40,717 nucleotides of DNA from Rhodospirillaceae bacterium. Its GTDB lineage: Bacteria; Pseudomonadota; Gammaproteobacteria; Steroidobacterales; Rariloculaceae. The notes beneath the pieces were generated by a model. That model saw nothing but the letters and a program-made list of their open reading frames with translations. It ran no database searches and was not told the origin of the DNA. Positions 28,288 through 36,454 of the stretch are shown here, one piece after another. The stretch spans positions 1 through 40,717 of the forward strand of contig JAHEEN010000006.1 in the NCBI GenBank assembly GCA_024640685.1, given 5' to 3'. The number at the start of each line of letters is the position of its first letter. Position 1 is the first letter of the stretch. A program made the position numbers and the translations under genes.

Positions 28288-28532
28288 TCAGACGTTCGCG
28301 CGATCCAGATTCTGCAGTATCGCCTGTGCCGCGTTGTGGCCGGACGCACCACTGACACCGCGGCCTGGATGTGCGCCTGACGCGCACAGGTAGACGCAGC
28401 GTAGCCGATAGCCGGGCGTGCACAGTACGGCTGATCGAGCGTCATGTGGCCGTGAAAGATATCGCCGCAGACGAGCCCGTTGTGCCCGGCGCCGACGACG
28501 ATCGCATCGTACCCGTTGCGCGACTGGCTCAC
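28288..28532 (-). pseudogene. Remnant of phytoene-desaturase-like FAD oxidoreductase (internal deletion plus frameshift)
   Basis: N-terminal MSQSRNGYDAIVVGAGHNGLVC fused directly to C-terminal GDIFHGHMTLDQPYCARP; continues in another frame as PGYRLRCVYLCASGAHPGRGVSGASGHNAAQAILQNLDRANV*. Confidence 0.85.
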
Positions 28533-29785
28533 GATCCAGCGTCAACGGCGAGCGCGCCCAACCGCAAGACGAGCATGCCGATCGAAAGCGCAGCACCGAG
28601 CACCGGCACCGGCAGCGGTACCGAGAACACCGGCCGTGGACCGGTGCGTCGCTTGAGCACGATCAGCGCCAGGTTGATGCCGGCAAACACCGCAAGCGCA
28701 ATGAAGCTCGTCAGCTGAGCGAGTCCGCCGAGCGGCAGCAGCAAAGCAAACATGAGAATTGCGGCACCGCCGACGGCGATCGCAACGATCGGTGTACCGC
28801 GCTGCGGGTGAATCCGAGAAAAACTGCTCCAGATCAGGCGTTGCGATGCCATGCCGTAAAACACGCGACTCGCCATGACGAGCTGAATCAATGCGCCGTT
28901 GATGACGGCGAATAAGCCGACGAGCGCGATTAACGACGGTGAGAAACCATACGACTCGACGATTGCCGCAATCGGCGCGCCACTAGACGACAGCACGTCC
29001 AGTGGCAGCGCGAAACTCGCAACGACTGCCACGAGCACATAGAGCCCCGTCGACAGCAGCAACGCAGCGATGATCGATACAGGGACGACGCGCTCAGGCT
29101 CGACGACCTCCTCTGCGACGTTGACCATGTCCTCGAATCCGATGAACGCGTAAAACGCGACGAACGCGCCGGCGAAGACGCCGAGCCACGCTGTCGAGTC
29201 GGAAATCGACAGCATCGTCAACCAGCGCTCTGTCGGCTGGGCGAGGCTTCCGCGCGCGATCCAGCATACGGCGACGAGCCCGGACGTTTCGATCAGCGTC
29301 ACGAGGGCTGCCGCGCGCATCGTTGCCGCAATGCCCCACGCGGCCAGCGCCGTCAGCGACGCGACGACAGCACTGATGACGAGCGCCTCGGGCAAAGCAA
29401 CGAACACATCGAGATACCCGACGAACCCACGTACGAGCGTTGCCGCCGACACGATGCCCGTCAGAATGACGCCGATTCCGGTGAGCCGAGCCAATGCCGT
29501 GCCACCGAAAGCCGCCGAGACGTAGGCCGCTTCGCCGGCGCTCTTGGGAAGTCGGCTTGCAAGCTCCGCATAGCTCAGCGCCGAAGCACCAGCAATCGCT
29601 CCGGCAATAACGAACGCCAACGGCACGGCTGGGCCGGCAAGACGCGCAACCTCGCCGAGCAGTACGTAAATTCCAGCGCCGAGTATCGTGCCGACACCGT
29701 AGAGCGTCAGCAGCACCGGACCAATCGTGCGTTTCAGTCCGGTCGGCTCACGGGGATCGGTGAATGCGCGTTGCTTCGCTGCCAA
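28529..29785 (-). CDS. APC-family amino acid permease
   Basis: LKRTIGPVLLTLYGVGTILGAGIYVLLGEVARLAGPAVPLAFVIAGAIAGASALSYAELASRLPKSAGEAAYV; multi-TM. Confidence 0.92.
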   Translation of the reverse strand: MAAKQRAFTDPREPTGLKRTIGPVLLTLYGVGTILGAGIYVLLGEVARLAGPAVPLAFVIAGAIAGASALSYAELASRLPKSAGEAAYVSAAFGGTALARLTGIGVILTGIVSAATLVRGFVGYLDVFVALPEALVISAVVASLTALAAWGIAATMRAAALVTLIETSGLVAVCWIARGSLAQPTERWLTMLSISDSTAWLGVFAGAFVAFYAFIGFEDMVNVAEEVVEPERVVPVSIIAALLLSTGLYVLVAVVASFALPLDVLSSSGAPIAAIVESYGFSPSLIALVGLFAVINGALIQLVMASRVFYGMASQRLIWSSFSRIHPQRGTPIVAIAVGGAAILMFALLLPLGGLAQLTSFIALAVFAGINLALIVLKRRTGPRPVFSVPLPVPVLGAALSIGMLVLRLGALAVDAGS

Positions 29786-29985
29786 AGTCGTCCGAGGTTC
29801 GTGGTAACGGCTGGCGAGAACGATGGCTCGTCAATCGCATCCGGCGCCGCTACGATTGCCGCCCAGTCTGCGGCACCGAGTTGGTCGATCGCAAGTACGC
29901 ACTCACACCGCCCCAACGCAGGGACCGCATGTACAATAGCGCCCCCGGCAGGCACAGACCCGGATTGAATCGGCCCGAACAGCAG

Positions 29986-30996
29986 ATGGATATCAAGCAA
30001 GACCTTGTTGCATCAGTCGGCAATACGCCGCTGATCAAGCTTCGCAAGGCGTCGGAGATGACTGGGTGCACGATTCTCGGCAAAGCCGAGTATTTGAATC
30101 CGGGAGGGTCGGTCAAAGATCGTGCTGCGAAATTTATCATCCTCGACGCCGAGGCTCGCAACGTCATCGAGCCGGGCGGGCTGGTCGTCGAGGGCACGGC
30201 CGGCAACACCGGCATCGGGCTCGCGCTCGTCGGCAACTCGCGCGGCTATCGAACACTCATCTACATACCGCAAACCCAGACGCAAGAGAAAAAGGATGCG
30301 CTGCGTCTCTGCGGTGCCGAGCTTCGCGAGGTGCCGGCGGTTCCGTACCGCGATCCAAACAACTACGTGCATGTCGCGGCGCGTGCTGCCGAGGAACTCG
30401 CGGAGACCGAAGCGCATGGCGTGCTGTACGCGAACCAGTGGGACAATGTCGCAAATCGCGAGGGCCACATTCAAAGCACGGGCCCGGAGATTTGGTCGCA
30501 AACCGACGGCACGATCGACGGCTTCGCGTGTGCCGTCGGCACCGGCGGCACACTCGCAGGCGTCAGCGAATACCTAAAGCAGCAGAATCCCGAGATCGTC
30601 ACGGCCGTAGCCGACCCGATGGGCGCGGCTATATACAGCTGGGTCAAAACCGGCGAGCTCAAATCCTCGGGCAGCTCGATCACCGAGGGCATCGGCCAGG
30701 GACGCGTGACCGGAAATTTAGACGGCGCTCGCATCGACGACGGGTTCCAGATTCCCGATGCCGAGATGCTCGGCGCATGTTACGACTTGCTGCAATCGGA
30801 AGGCTTGTTGCTCGGCGGCTCGAGCGGCGTGAACGTAGCTGGCGCGATTCGTCTCGCTAGAGCCCTCGGCCCAGGCAAGACAATCGTCACTGTGCTGTGC
30901 GACTCCGGTTCACGTTATCAGTCGAAGCTCTACAATCCGGCGTTCCTCGCAGACAAAGACCTGCCGCCACCGCCGTGGCTGGCGAACGACACCTAG
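29986..30996 (+). CDS. cysK: Cysteine synthase (CysK-family)
   Basis: MDIKQDLVASVGNTPLIKLRKASE...LNPGGSVKDRAAKFIILDAEA...VVEGTAGNTGIGLALVGNSRGY...; ORF-track start (29764) is an over-extension. Confidence 0.92.
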   Translation: MDIKQDLVASVGNTPLIKLRKASEMTGCTILGKAEYLNPGGSVKDRAAKFIILDAEARNVIEPGGLVVEGTAGNTGIGLALVGNSRGYRTLIYIPQTQTQEKKDALRLCGAELREVPAVPYRDPNNYVHVAARAAEELAETEAHGVLYANQWDNVANREGHIQSTGPEIWSQTDGTIDGFACAVGTGGTLAGVSEYLKQQNPEIVTAVADPMGAAIYSWVKTGELKSSGSSITEGIGQGRVTGNLDGARIDDGFQIPDAEMLGACYDLLQSEGLLLGGSSGVNVAGAIRLARALGPGKTIVTVLCDSGSRYQSKLYNPAFLADKDLPPPPWLANDT

Positions 30997-31119
30997 CTCT
31001 CGCCGACACCGCACCGAACTCGGTTCTGTGACGAGCACCGTCGCAGCCGCAGCCGCGACCGACTACGATCGACTGCTGCATTCATTAACGGTTCAGCATC
31101 TGCGCGCAATACTGGCTTC

Positions 31120-31620
31120 ATGACTCCGAGAACGATCGCAACGTTATGTCTCGTCTGCCTCAGTACTGGCATGACCGCGTGCGTATCGTCGGGGCCGCCG
31201 ACAGTCGCGTCTCCACCGCCGACCGTCATTACGAGACAACCGCCCACAGCGACCCCCAATGCGGTCGCTGCCGTGATCGCCGAGCGGCAATTGGGCGTGC
31301 GTTATCGTTACGGCGGCACGTCACCGAGCTCTGGCTTCGACTGCAGCGGTCTCGTCCACTACAGCTTCTCGCAAGCGGGCGTTACGGTGCCGAGAACCTC
31401 GCGCGAGCAGTTCCGCACCGCGCGCAAAATTGCCCTCAACGACGCGCGTCCAGGGGATATCGTCTTCTTCCAGGACCAGGAGAAGCTATCCCACGTAGGT
31501 ATCTATCTGGGCGGTGACCGATTCGTACACGCGCCATCCTCGGGGAAAACGGTTTCGATTGCGCGCATCGATACGCCGTACTACCAACAACATCTCGTCG
31601 CTGTCGGCAGACTGCATTAA
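31120..31620 (+). CDS. NlpC/P60 family (C40) peptidase lipoprotein
   Basis: Lipobox-like STGMTACVSS; YRYGGTSPSSGFDCSGLVHYSFSQAGVTVPRTSREQ...PGDIVFFQDQEKLSHVGIYLGGDRFVHAPSSGKTV. Confidence 0.92.
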   Translation: MTPRTIATLCLVCLSTGMTACVSSGPPTVASPPPTVITRQPPTATPNAVAAVIAERQLGVRYRYGGTSPSSGFDCSGLVHYSFSQAGVTVPRTSREQFRTARKIALNDARPGDIVFFQDQEKLSHVGIYLGGDRFVHAPSSGKTVSIARIDTPYYQQHLVAVGRLH

Positions 31621-31630
31621 CGTAAGCGGG

Positions 31631-32800
31631 CTACTCAAACGCGCATGCGAACGCCTGCTCGAGGTCGGCAATCAAATCGTCCGGGTGCTCGAGGCCCACG
31701 GACAGCCTAACGGTACCGTCGGTGATACCCGCACGCTCCGCTTCCTGCTCACTGAGATCGCGGGCAAAGTAGAGCTTCACTGGCGCAACGAGAGACTCCG
31801 TCGAGCCAACGCTCGACACGGTAGCGAACAGCTGTAGTGCATCGATGAACTTCCAACAGATTTCCTGCGTACAGTCCATCTGAAAGCTCAATACGCCTCC
31901 GCAACCGTCCATTTGCGAGCTCGCGAGCGCGAAACCGGGATCGTCGCTGAGGCCCGGATAAAACACCCGGCTGACGCGCGAGTGGCCACGCAGATACTCC
32001 GCTATCGTGTGGGCTGAGGCGCAGTGCTGTCGATAACGCAGAAAATATGTTCGCAGGCCGCGCAGAATCATGAAAGCGGCGTCGCCGTCGAGCGTAGCGC
32101 CCATGTTGATCGCCCACGGCTTCAGCGATCCAATACGCTTGCGATCGCCGATCACGACACCGCCCATGACGTCTCCGTGCCCGCTCGCGTACTTCGTCAA
32201 GCTATGCAATATCAGATCGATGTCGTACGCGCCATGGTTGTGTAAGCCACCAAAAGTGTTGTCGAGCACGGTCACGACGTCGCTGGCCTTGGCAAGATCA
32301 ACGATCTTCTGGATATCCGGAACTTGCAGCATCGGATTCGTCGGCGCTTCGAATATCGCAAGCTTCGTATCCTCGAGCGCGAACGCCTCGCGGATCGCAT
32401 CGGGATCGTGCACGCTGACCATCGAATGGCGGATATCGAACTGCTCGAGCCGCTCGCGCAGCATCGTGCGAATGGGCCGATAACACTCGAGAAAGAATAC
32501 GACTCGATCGCCGGCGCTGAGATTGGGCAACAGCGCAAGCCAAACGGCAGCCATACCGGTCGACACGGCGATGGCATCATCGCGGCCTTGCAGCTCAGCG
32601 CACAGTCGCTCGAGCTGCCGCGTCGTCGGACTCGCATCGCGCGCGTAGTCGAACCCGTCGCGGCGAGCCTCTATTGTCAACGCGTCTGCTATTCTCGGAA
32701 ACGAATACTTGACTGACCGATAAATCGGACTTACCAACGGCTCGTTGCCTTCCGGCAAATCGACGCTCGGCTGGTGAATCGCGCGGGTTTCTTTTTTCAT
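31631..32800 (-). CDS. Cys/Met metabolism PLP-dependent enzyme (possible cystathionine beta-lyase)
   Basis: DNTFGGLHNHGAYDIDLILHSLTKYASGHGDVMGGVV (PLP Lys); GITDGTVRLSVGLEHPDDLIADLEQAF. Confidence 0.85.
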   Translation of the reverse strand: MKKETRAIHQPSVDLPEGNEPLVSPIYRSVKYSFPRIADALTIEARRDGFDYARDASPTTRQLERLCAELQGRDDAIAVSTGMAAVWLALLPNLSAGDRVVFFLECYRPIRTMLRERLEQFDIRHSMVSVHDPDAIREAFALEDTKLAIFEAPTNPMLQVPDIQKIVDLAKASDVVTVLDNTFGGLHNHGAYDIDLILHSLTKYASGHGDVMGGVVIGDRKRIGSLKPWAINMGATLDGDAAFMILRGLRTYFLRYRQHCASAHTIAEYLRGHSRVSRVFYPGLSDDPGFALASSQMDGCGGVLSFQMDCTQEICWKFIDALQLFATVSSVGSTESLVAPVKLYFARDLSEQEAERAGITDGTVRLSVGLEHPDDLIADLEQAFACAFE

Positions 32801-32823
32801 CGCGATGCGACGGACTCGCGAAA

Positions 32824-33975
32824 TTACACGGTCTCGAGCGCGGCGCTCAAATCCGCGATGAGATCGTCCACGTCCTCCAGGCCGACTGACAAGCGAACGA
32901 GCCCGTCCGTGATCCCGACCCGTTGCCGCTCGGCAGCCTCGACGTCCGCATGCGTCATCGTCACGGGATGCGTGATCAACGTCTCCACCGATCCCAGGTT
33001 CTCGGCCAGCGCGCAGAGCTCGACCGCATCCATCAGACGCTTACCCGCTTCGACGCCGCCCTTGACCTCGAACCACAGCATCGCGCCGTAGCCGCTCGCC
33101 TGAGTGCTCGCAAGCGTGTGCTGCGAGAACGATGCCAATCCCGGATAGCAGACTCGCTCGATCTTCGGATGCTTCTCGAGAAACTCGGCGATCGCGAACG
33201 CATTTGCCGATTGCCTATCCATGCGCAACGACAGCGTCTTGATGCCTTGCAGCGTGAGCCACGCAACCCACGGCGACATGATCACGCCGCTCGCGTTCTG
33301 CACGAATCGAATCGCTTCGTCGAGCTCTGCCGTGCGAGTCACGACGGCGCCACCGACTGTCGCGTTGTGCCCGTCGAAGTATTTAGTCGTGCTGTGAATC
33401 GCGATATCTGCGCCGAGCTCGAGCGGACGTTGGTAATAAGGCGTCAGAAACGTGTTGTCGACGGCGTGGATAATCTCGTGTTCTCGCGCAACCTCGGACA
33501 CTGCGGCGACGTCGGTGAGCTTCAGCGTCGGGTTGGCTGGCGTTTCGGTAAGAATCAGCCGTGTATCTTCGCGGATGGCCGCGGCGACGGCATTCGCGTC
33601 CGACGTATCCGCAAACGTGAACTCGACACCGAAGCGCGCATAGATCTTCGTGCACAGCCGATACGTGCCGCCATAGGCGACATCGGATACGACAGCGTGA
33701 TCGCCGGCGCTCAACGTCGCTTGAACGACCGCCTGAATTGCTGCCATGCCCGTCGAGTAACACGTACACGCGTGCCCACCTTCGAGCTCGGCCAGCTTGC
33801 GCTCGAGAACTGCGACCGTCGGATTCGCGCTGCGTGAGTACGAGTAGCCCTTGGCGAGATACTCGTCGACGGAATCCTGAACGTACGTCGTCGTCTGGTA
33901 AACGGGGGTCAGAATCGCCCCGGTTACCGGGTCAGGCTCGACGCCCGCATGAATTTGCTTTGTCGTGAAGCCCAT
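32824..33975 (-). CDS. Cystathionine gamma-synthase/lyase (trans-sulfuration PLP enzyme)
   Basis: MGFTTKQIHAGVEPDPVTGAILTPVYQTTTYVQDSVDEYLAKGYSYSRSANPTVAVLERKLAELEGG; HSTTKYFDGHNATVGGAVV. Confidence 0.92.
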   Translation of the reverse strand: MGFTTKQIHAGVEPDPVTGAILTPVYQTTTYVQDSVDEYLAKGYSYSRSANPTVAVLERKLAELEGGHACTCYSTGMAAIQAVVQATLSAGDHAVVSDVAYGGTYRLCTKIYARFGVEFTFADTSDANAVAAAIREDTRLILTETPANPTLKLTDVAAVSEVAREHEIIHAVDNTFLTPYYQRPLELGADIAIHSTTKYFDGHNATVGGAVVTRTAELDEAIRFVQNASGVIMSPWVAWLTLQGIKTLSLRMDRQSANAFAIAEFLEKHPKIERVCYPGLASFSQHTLASTQASGYGAMLWFEVKGGVEAGKRLMDAVELCALAENLGSVETLITHPVTMTHADVEAAERQRVGITDGLVRLSVGLEDVDDLIADLSAALETV

Positions 33976-34053
33976 TTGTCGGCCCAGACGCAGGAATTAG
34001 GTGCGCGATCATACCGGAAATGCCGCGGTGCGACATGAGCCTCGGCCCGGCGC

Positions 34054-34914
34054 TCAAGCGCCGGCGGTAGTCCGACGGCTCATCGAATATCCAACCGTTG
34101 CCGCGATGACGACCGCGCCGCCGCCGAGCGCCAGCGCCGGCGGAGCCTCTGCAAGCAGCAGCCAGGCCCAGACCGGTGTCAGCACGGGCTCAACGAGCAG
34201 CAGCAGCGATGCCGCCAGCGCAGTGAGCTGCCTGATTCCGCTGGTGACGAACAGATACGCCAGCGCAATTTGAAAAACGCCGAGGTAGCTGACGATCGAC
34301 CAATCCACCCATCGCACATCACTGAACGGAAATGCGAACATGGCGCCAACGATGGCTGCCAACAGACACCCTGCGACAATCGCAGTCAATGGATGCTCGG
34401 CGCTGGCGCTAGAGCGAATCGCAAGCCAGCGCAATCCCAGCAGCGTCAATGCCCAGCTGATGCCTGAGCACGCGCCAAGCACATTGCCGAAGCCGGGGTT
34501 CGGCGCCGTCGCGCTACGCTCGCCGCCTGCAACGAAGATCAGACCGAGTCCAAGGCCTAGCGCGAGCATGAAGCCGAGATCGCGACCGCGCGCGCGCTCA
34601 CGCAACAGCAACGGGCCGAGCACCAGAATGTACAGCGGCGCCGTATCCTGCAAAAATATCGCGTGCGCGGCTGTCGTCGCCTTGTTCGCTAACGTATACA
34701 GAGTAAACGTCGCCGCATACGGGACGGCGACGAGCCAGGCTCGCCAAGTCCAGCGCACTTCGGTACGCGACAGGACGACACCCAGAACGAGCGCTGCGAC
34801 GGCGCTGCGCAGACACGACACCTGCCAACCCGTCAGCGTCGAAAGCTTGATCGCGACACCGCCCGTCGAAAACAGCAGCGCGCCAGCGACCACGTACAGC
34901 TTGGCTCTTAGCAC
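34054..34914 (-). CDS. EamA/DMT-family transporter
   Basis: GTG start LRAKLYVVAGALLFSTGGVAIKLSTLTGWQVSCLRSAVAALVLG; about 10 TM; TSGIRQLTALAASLLLLVEPVLTPVWAWLLLAEAP. Confidence 0.88.
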   Translation of the reverse strand: MLRAKLYVVAGALLFSTGGVAIKLSTLTGWQVSCLRSAVAALVLGVVLSRTEVRWTWRAWLVAVPYAATFTLYTLANKATTAAHAIFLQDTAPLYILVLGPLLLRERARGRDLGFMLALGLGLGLIFVAGGERSATAPNPGFGNVLGACSGISWALTLLGLRWLAIRSSASAEHPLTAIVAGCLLAAIVGAMFAFPFSDVRWVDWSIVSYLGVFQIALAYLFVTSGIRQLTALAASLLLLVEPVLTPVWAWLLLAEAPPALALGGGAVVIAATVGYSMSRRTTAGA

Positions 34915-35051
34915 GCCGACCTCGAGTCTCGGGTGGTCGCAACAAGCAGCCGCGTACGTGCCAGCGAACGCGACCGTCTCGACCACACTGCAGGGGCGTC
35001 GGTTATAACACAGAGAGATTGGTCGAGGTGCCGATGAGCTGTCGGCAGCAG

Positions 35052-36098
35052 TCAGTCTCGGCAGTTGACCTCGAACGGCGCGCGAATTGTGGTGTACGGC
35101 GCAACGATTCTCGACGCGCCTGCAATTCCATCCGCTGCCGTCGTTGCCGATAGATGAAAGAGCCCGGCAACGAGTAACTCGATCGAGTCCGTGATCGTCT
35201 GACCCCACGCGCCACGCGCCGTGCAAAGATCGTAGGCGCGCAGCAAATGATCTTCGTGCGGCTCGAACGAGCCTTCGATCGGTACCGAACAATCGCGCGT
35301 ATCGTCGATCTCGGCAATACCGCCGCGCGGTCCATCCGGGTAGTAGACATATCTATCGCGCTGCAGGCAGGTCTCGGCAGGCGAGGCATGCGAAGCGAAG
35401 TCGTATTGGACTTCAAAGTTGACTCTACCTCGAACACGGCCGTCGCCGCGGCGATCGCGGCTCACGGTCGCCGACGCGCGCGACCGCACGTCGACCCCGA
35501 CTGAATTCGGCTCGGCAGCAACTGGCTTGGCGAACGCACCGTCAAATGCGAGACCCACCTTGCAGCCGAGCACCTTTCCGGCTGCGAACAGCGATCGGCA
35601 GTGTTGAAACTCGTGCACGGTGCCGCATAACAGGATACCGGGCTCGGTTTGGTAGCAACCTGGAACCAGAACGCGGACTTCGACGGAATCGATTCTCGGC
35701 GCTGTGCCTCGACGGTCCGGCGTGATGACCGTCGCGCGCGTCATCGCACCGATTCTCGGCAGGCGAAAGCTGCGCCCCTCACGTCGACACGTAACCGAAG
35801 CGAAACCATCGCATCGACTGCCGCGGCACACACGGTCGTTGTCGATGGCGCTCGTCGGCTGCAGATCGCCGATGCTGCGCTCGACCGCCCAATCGGTCGC
35901 GTACTCGTAACCTTGGCCACGACACCATCGAGTTGCCACCCGCTCGCCGCACACTTGGCCGAACGCTTGGCAGTAGTCGAGCCGATACCCCTGGTGTTGC
36001 GGAATCCGAAAAGTCCTAACTTCGGCATGCACTGTCAGCGTGCAAAGCAGCCCGGAACAAATCGCGATCGCGCTCAGTACTCGTCGCCGGATCATCAT
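35052..36098 (-). CDS. Secreted Cys-rich hypothetical protein
   Basis: Signal peptide MMIRRRVLSAIAICSGLLCTLTVHA; motif GYRLDYCQAFGQVCGERVATRWCRGQGYEYATDW. Confidence 0.75.
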   Translation of the reverse strand: MMIRRRVLSAIAICSGLLCTLTVHAEVRTFRIPQHQGYRLDYCQAFGQVCGERVATRWCRGQGYEYATDWAVERSIGDLQPTSAIDNDRVCRGSRCDGFASVTCRREGRSFRLPRIGAMTRATVITPDRRGTAPRIDSVEVRVLVPGCYQTEPGILLCGTVHEFQHCRSLFAAGKVLGCKVGLAFDGAFAKPVAAEPNSVGVDVRSRASATVSRDRRGDGRVRGRVNFEVQYDFASHASPAETCLQRDRYVYYPDGPRGGIAEIDDTRDCSVPIEGSFEPHEDHLLRAYDLCTARGAWGQTITDSIELLVAGLFHLSATTAADGIAGASRIVAPYTTIRAPFEVNCRD

Positions 36099-36214
36099 GC
36101 CTGTTTATGTTCAGTGAAACACCCGCCACGTTATCGAATCTGCGTTCGACCTTCGTGGAGGGCCGTCACAATAATCGTGAACGAGTCGATGGAAGCACCA
36201 CAAGTTGAGAACAC

Positions 36215-36427
36215 ATGAGGGTTCTGTTAGAAGCGATATCGCCAATCGTGTTGGTCGACGGGACAAATGTTTTGAACATAAGAATTGCCTGCGTTATTGC
36301 AATCGTCGTCGGTCTGTCGCTAGAGATTCTCGGCATCGGCTCGGCGTTCAGCTTAGGGACGATCATCGCCGGCATCGGAATCGTCGTATTCGTCTACGAC
36401 CGAATGTCACAGCCTCCGAAAAGATAG
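36215..36427 (+). CDS. Small two-TM membrane protein
   Basis: 70 aa with hydrophobic segments IRIACVIAIVVGLSLEIL and TIIAGIGIVVFVY; no overlapping gene on the other strand. Confidence 0.5.
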   Translation: MRVLLEAISPIVLVDGTNVLNIRIACVIAIVVGLSLEILGIGSAFSLGTIIAGIGIVVFVYDRMSQPPKR

Positions 36428-36454
36428 CTTGGCTGCGCAGCGAAACGCAGTGCG

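Noticed and set aside
34047-34075. Intrinsic terminator at CCGGCGCTCAAGCGCCGG downstream of the EamA transporter
   Set aside because: Good stem but no adjacent T-tract on either strand, and it overlaps the end of the coding region.
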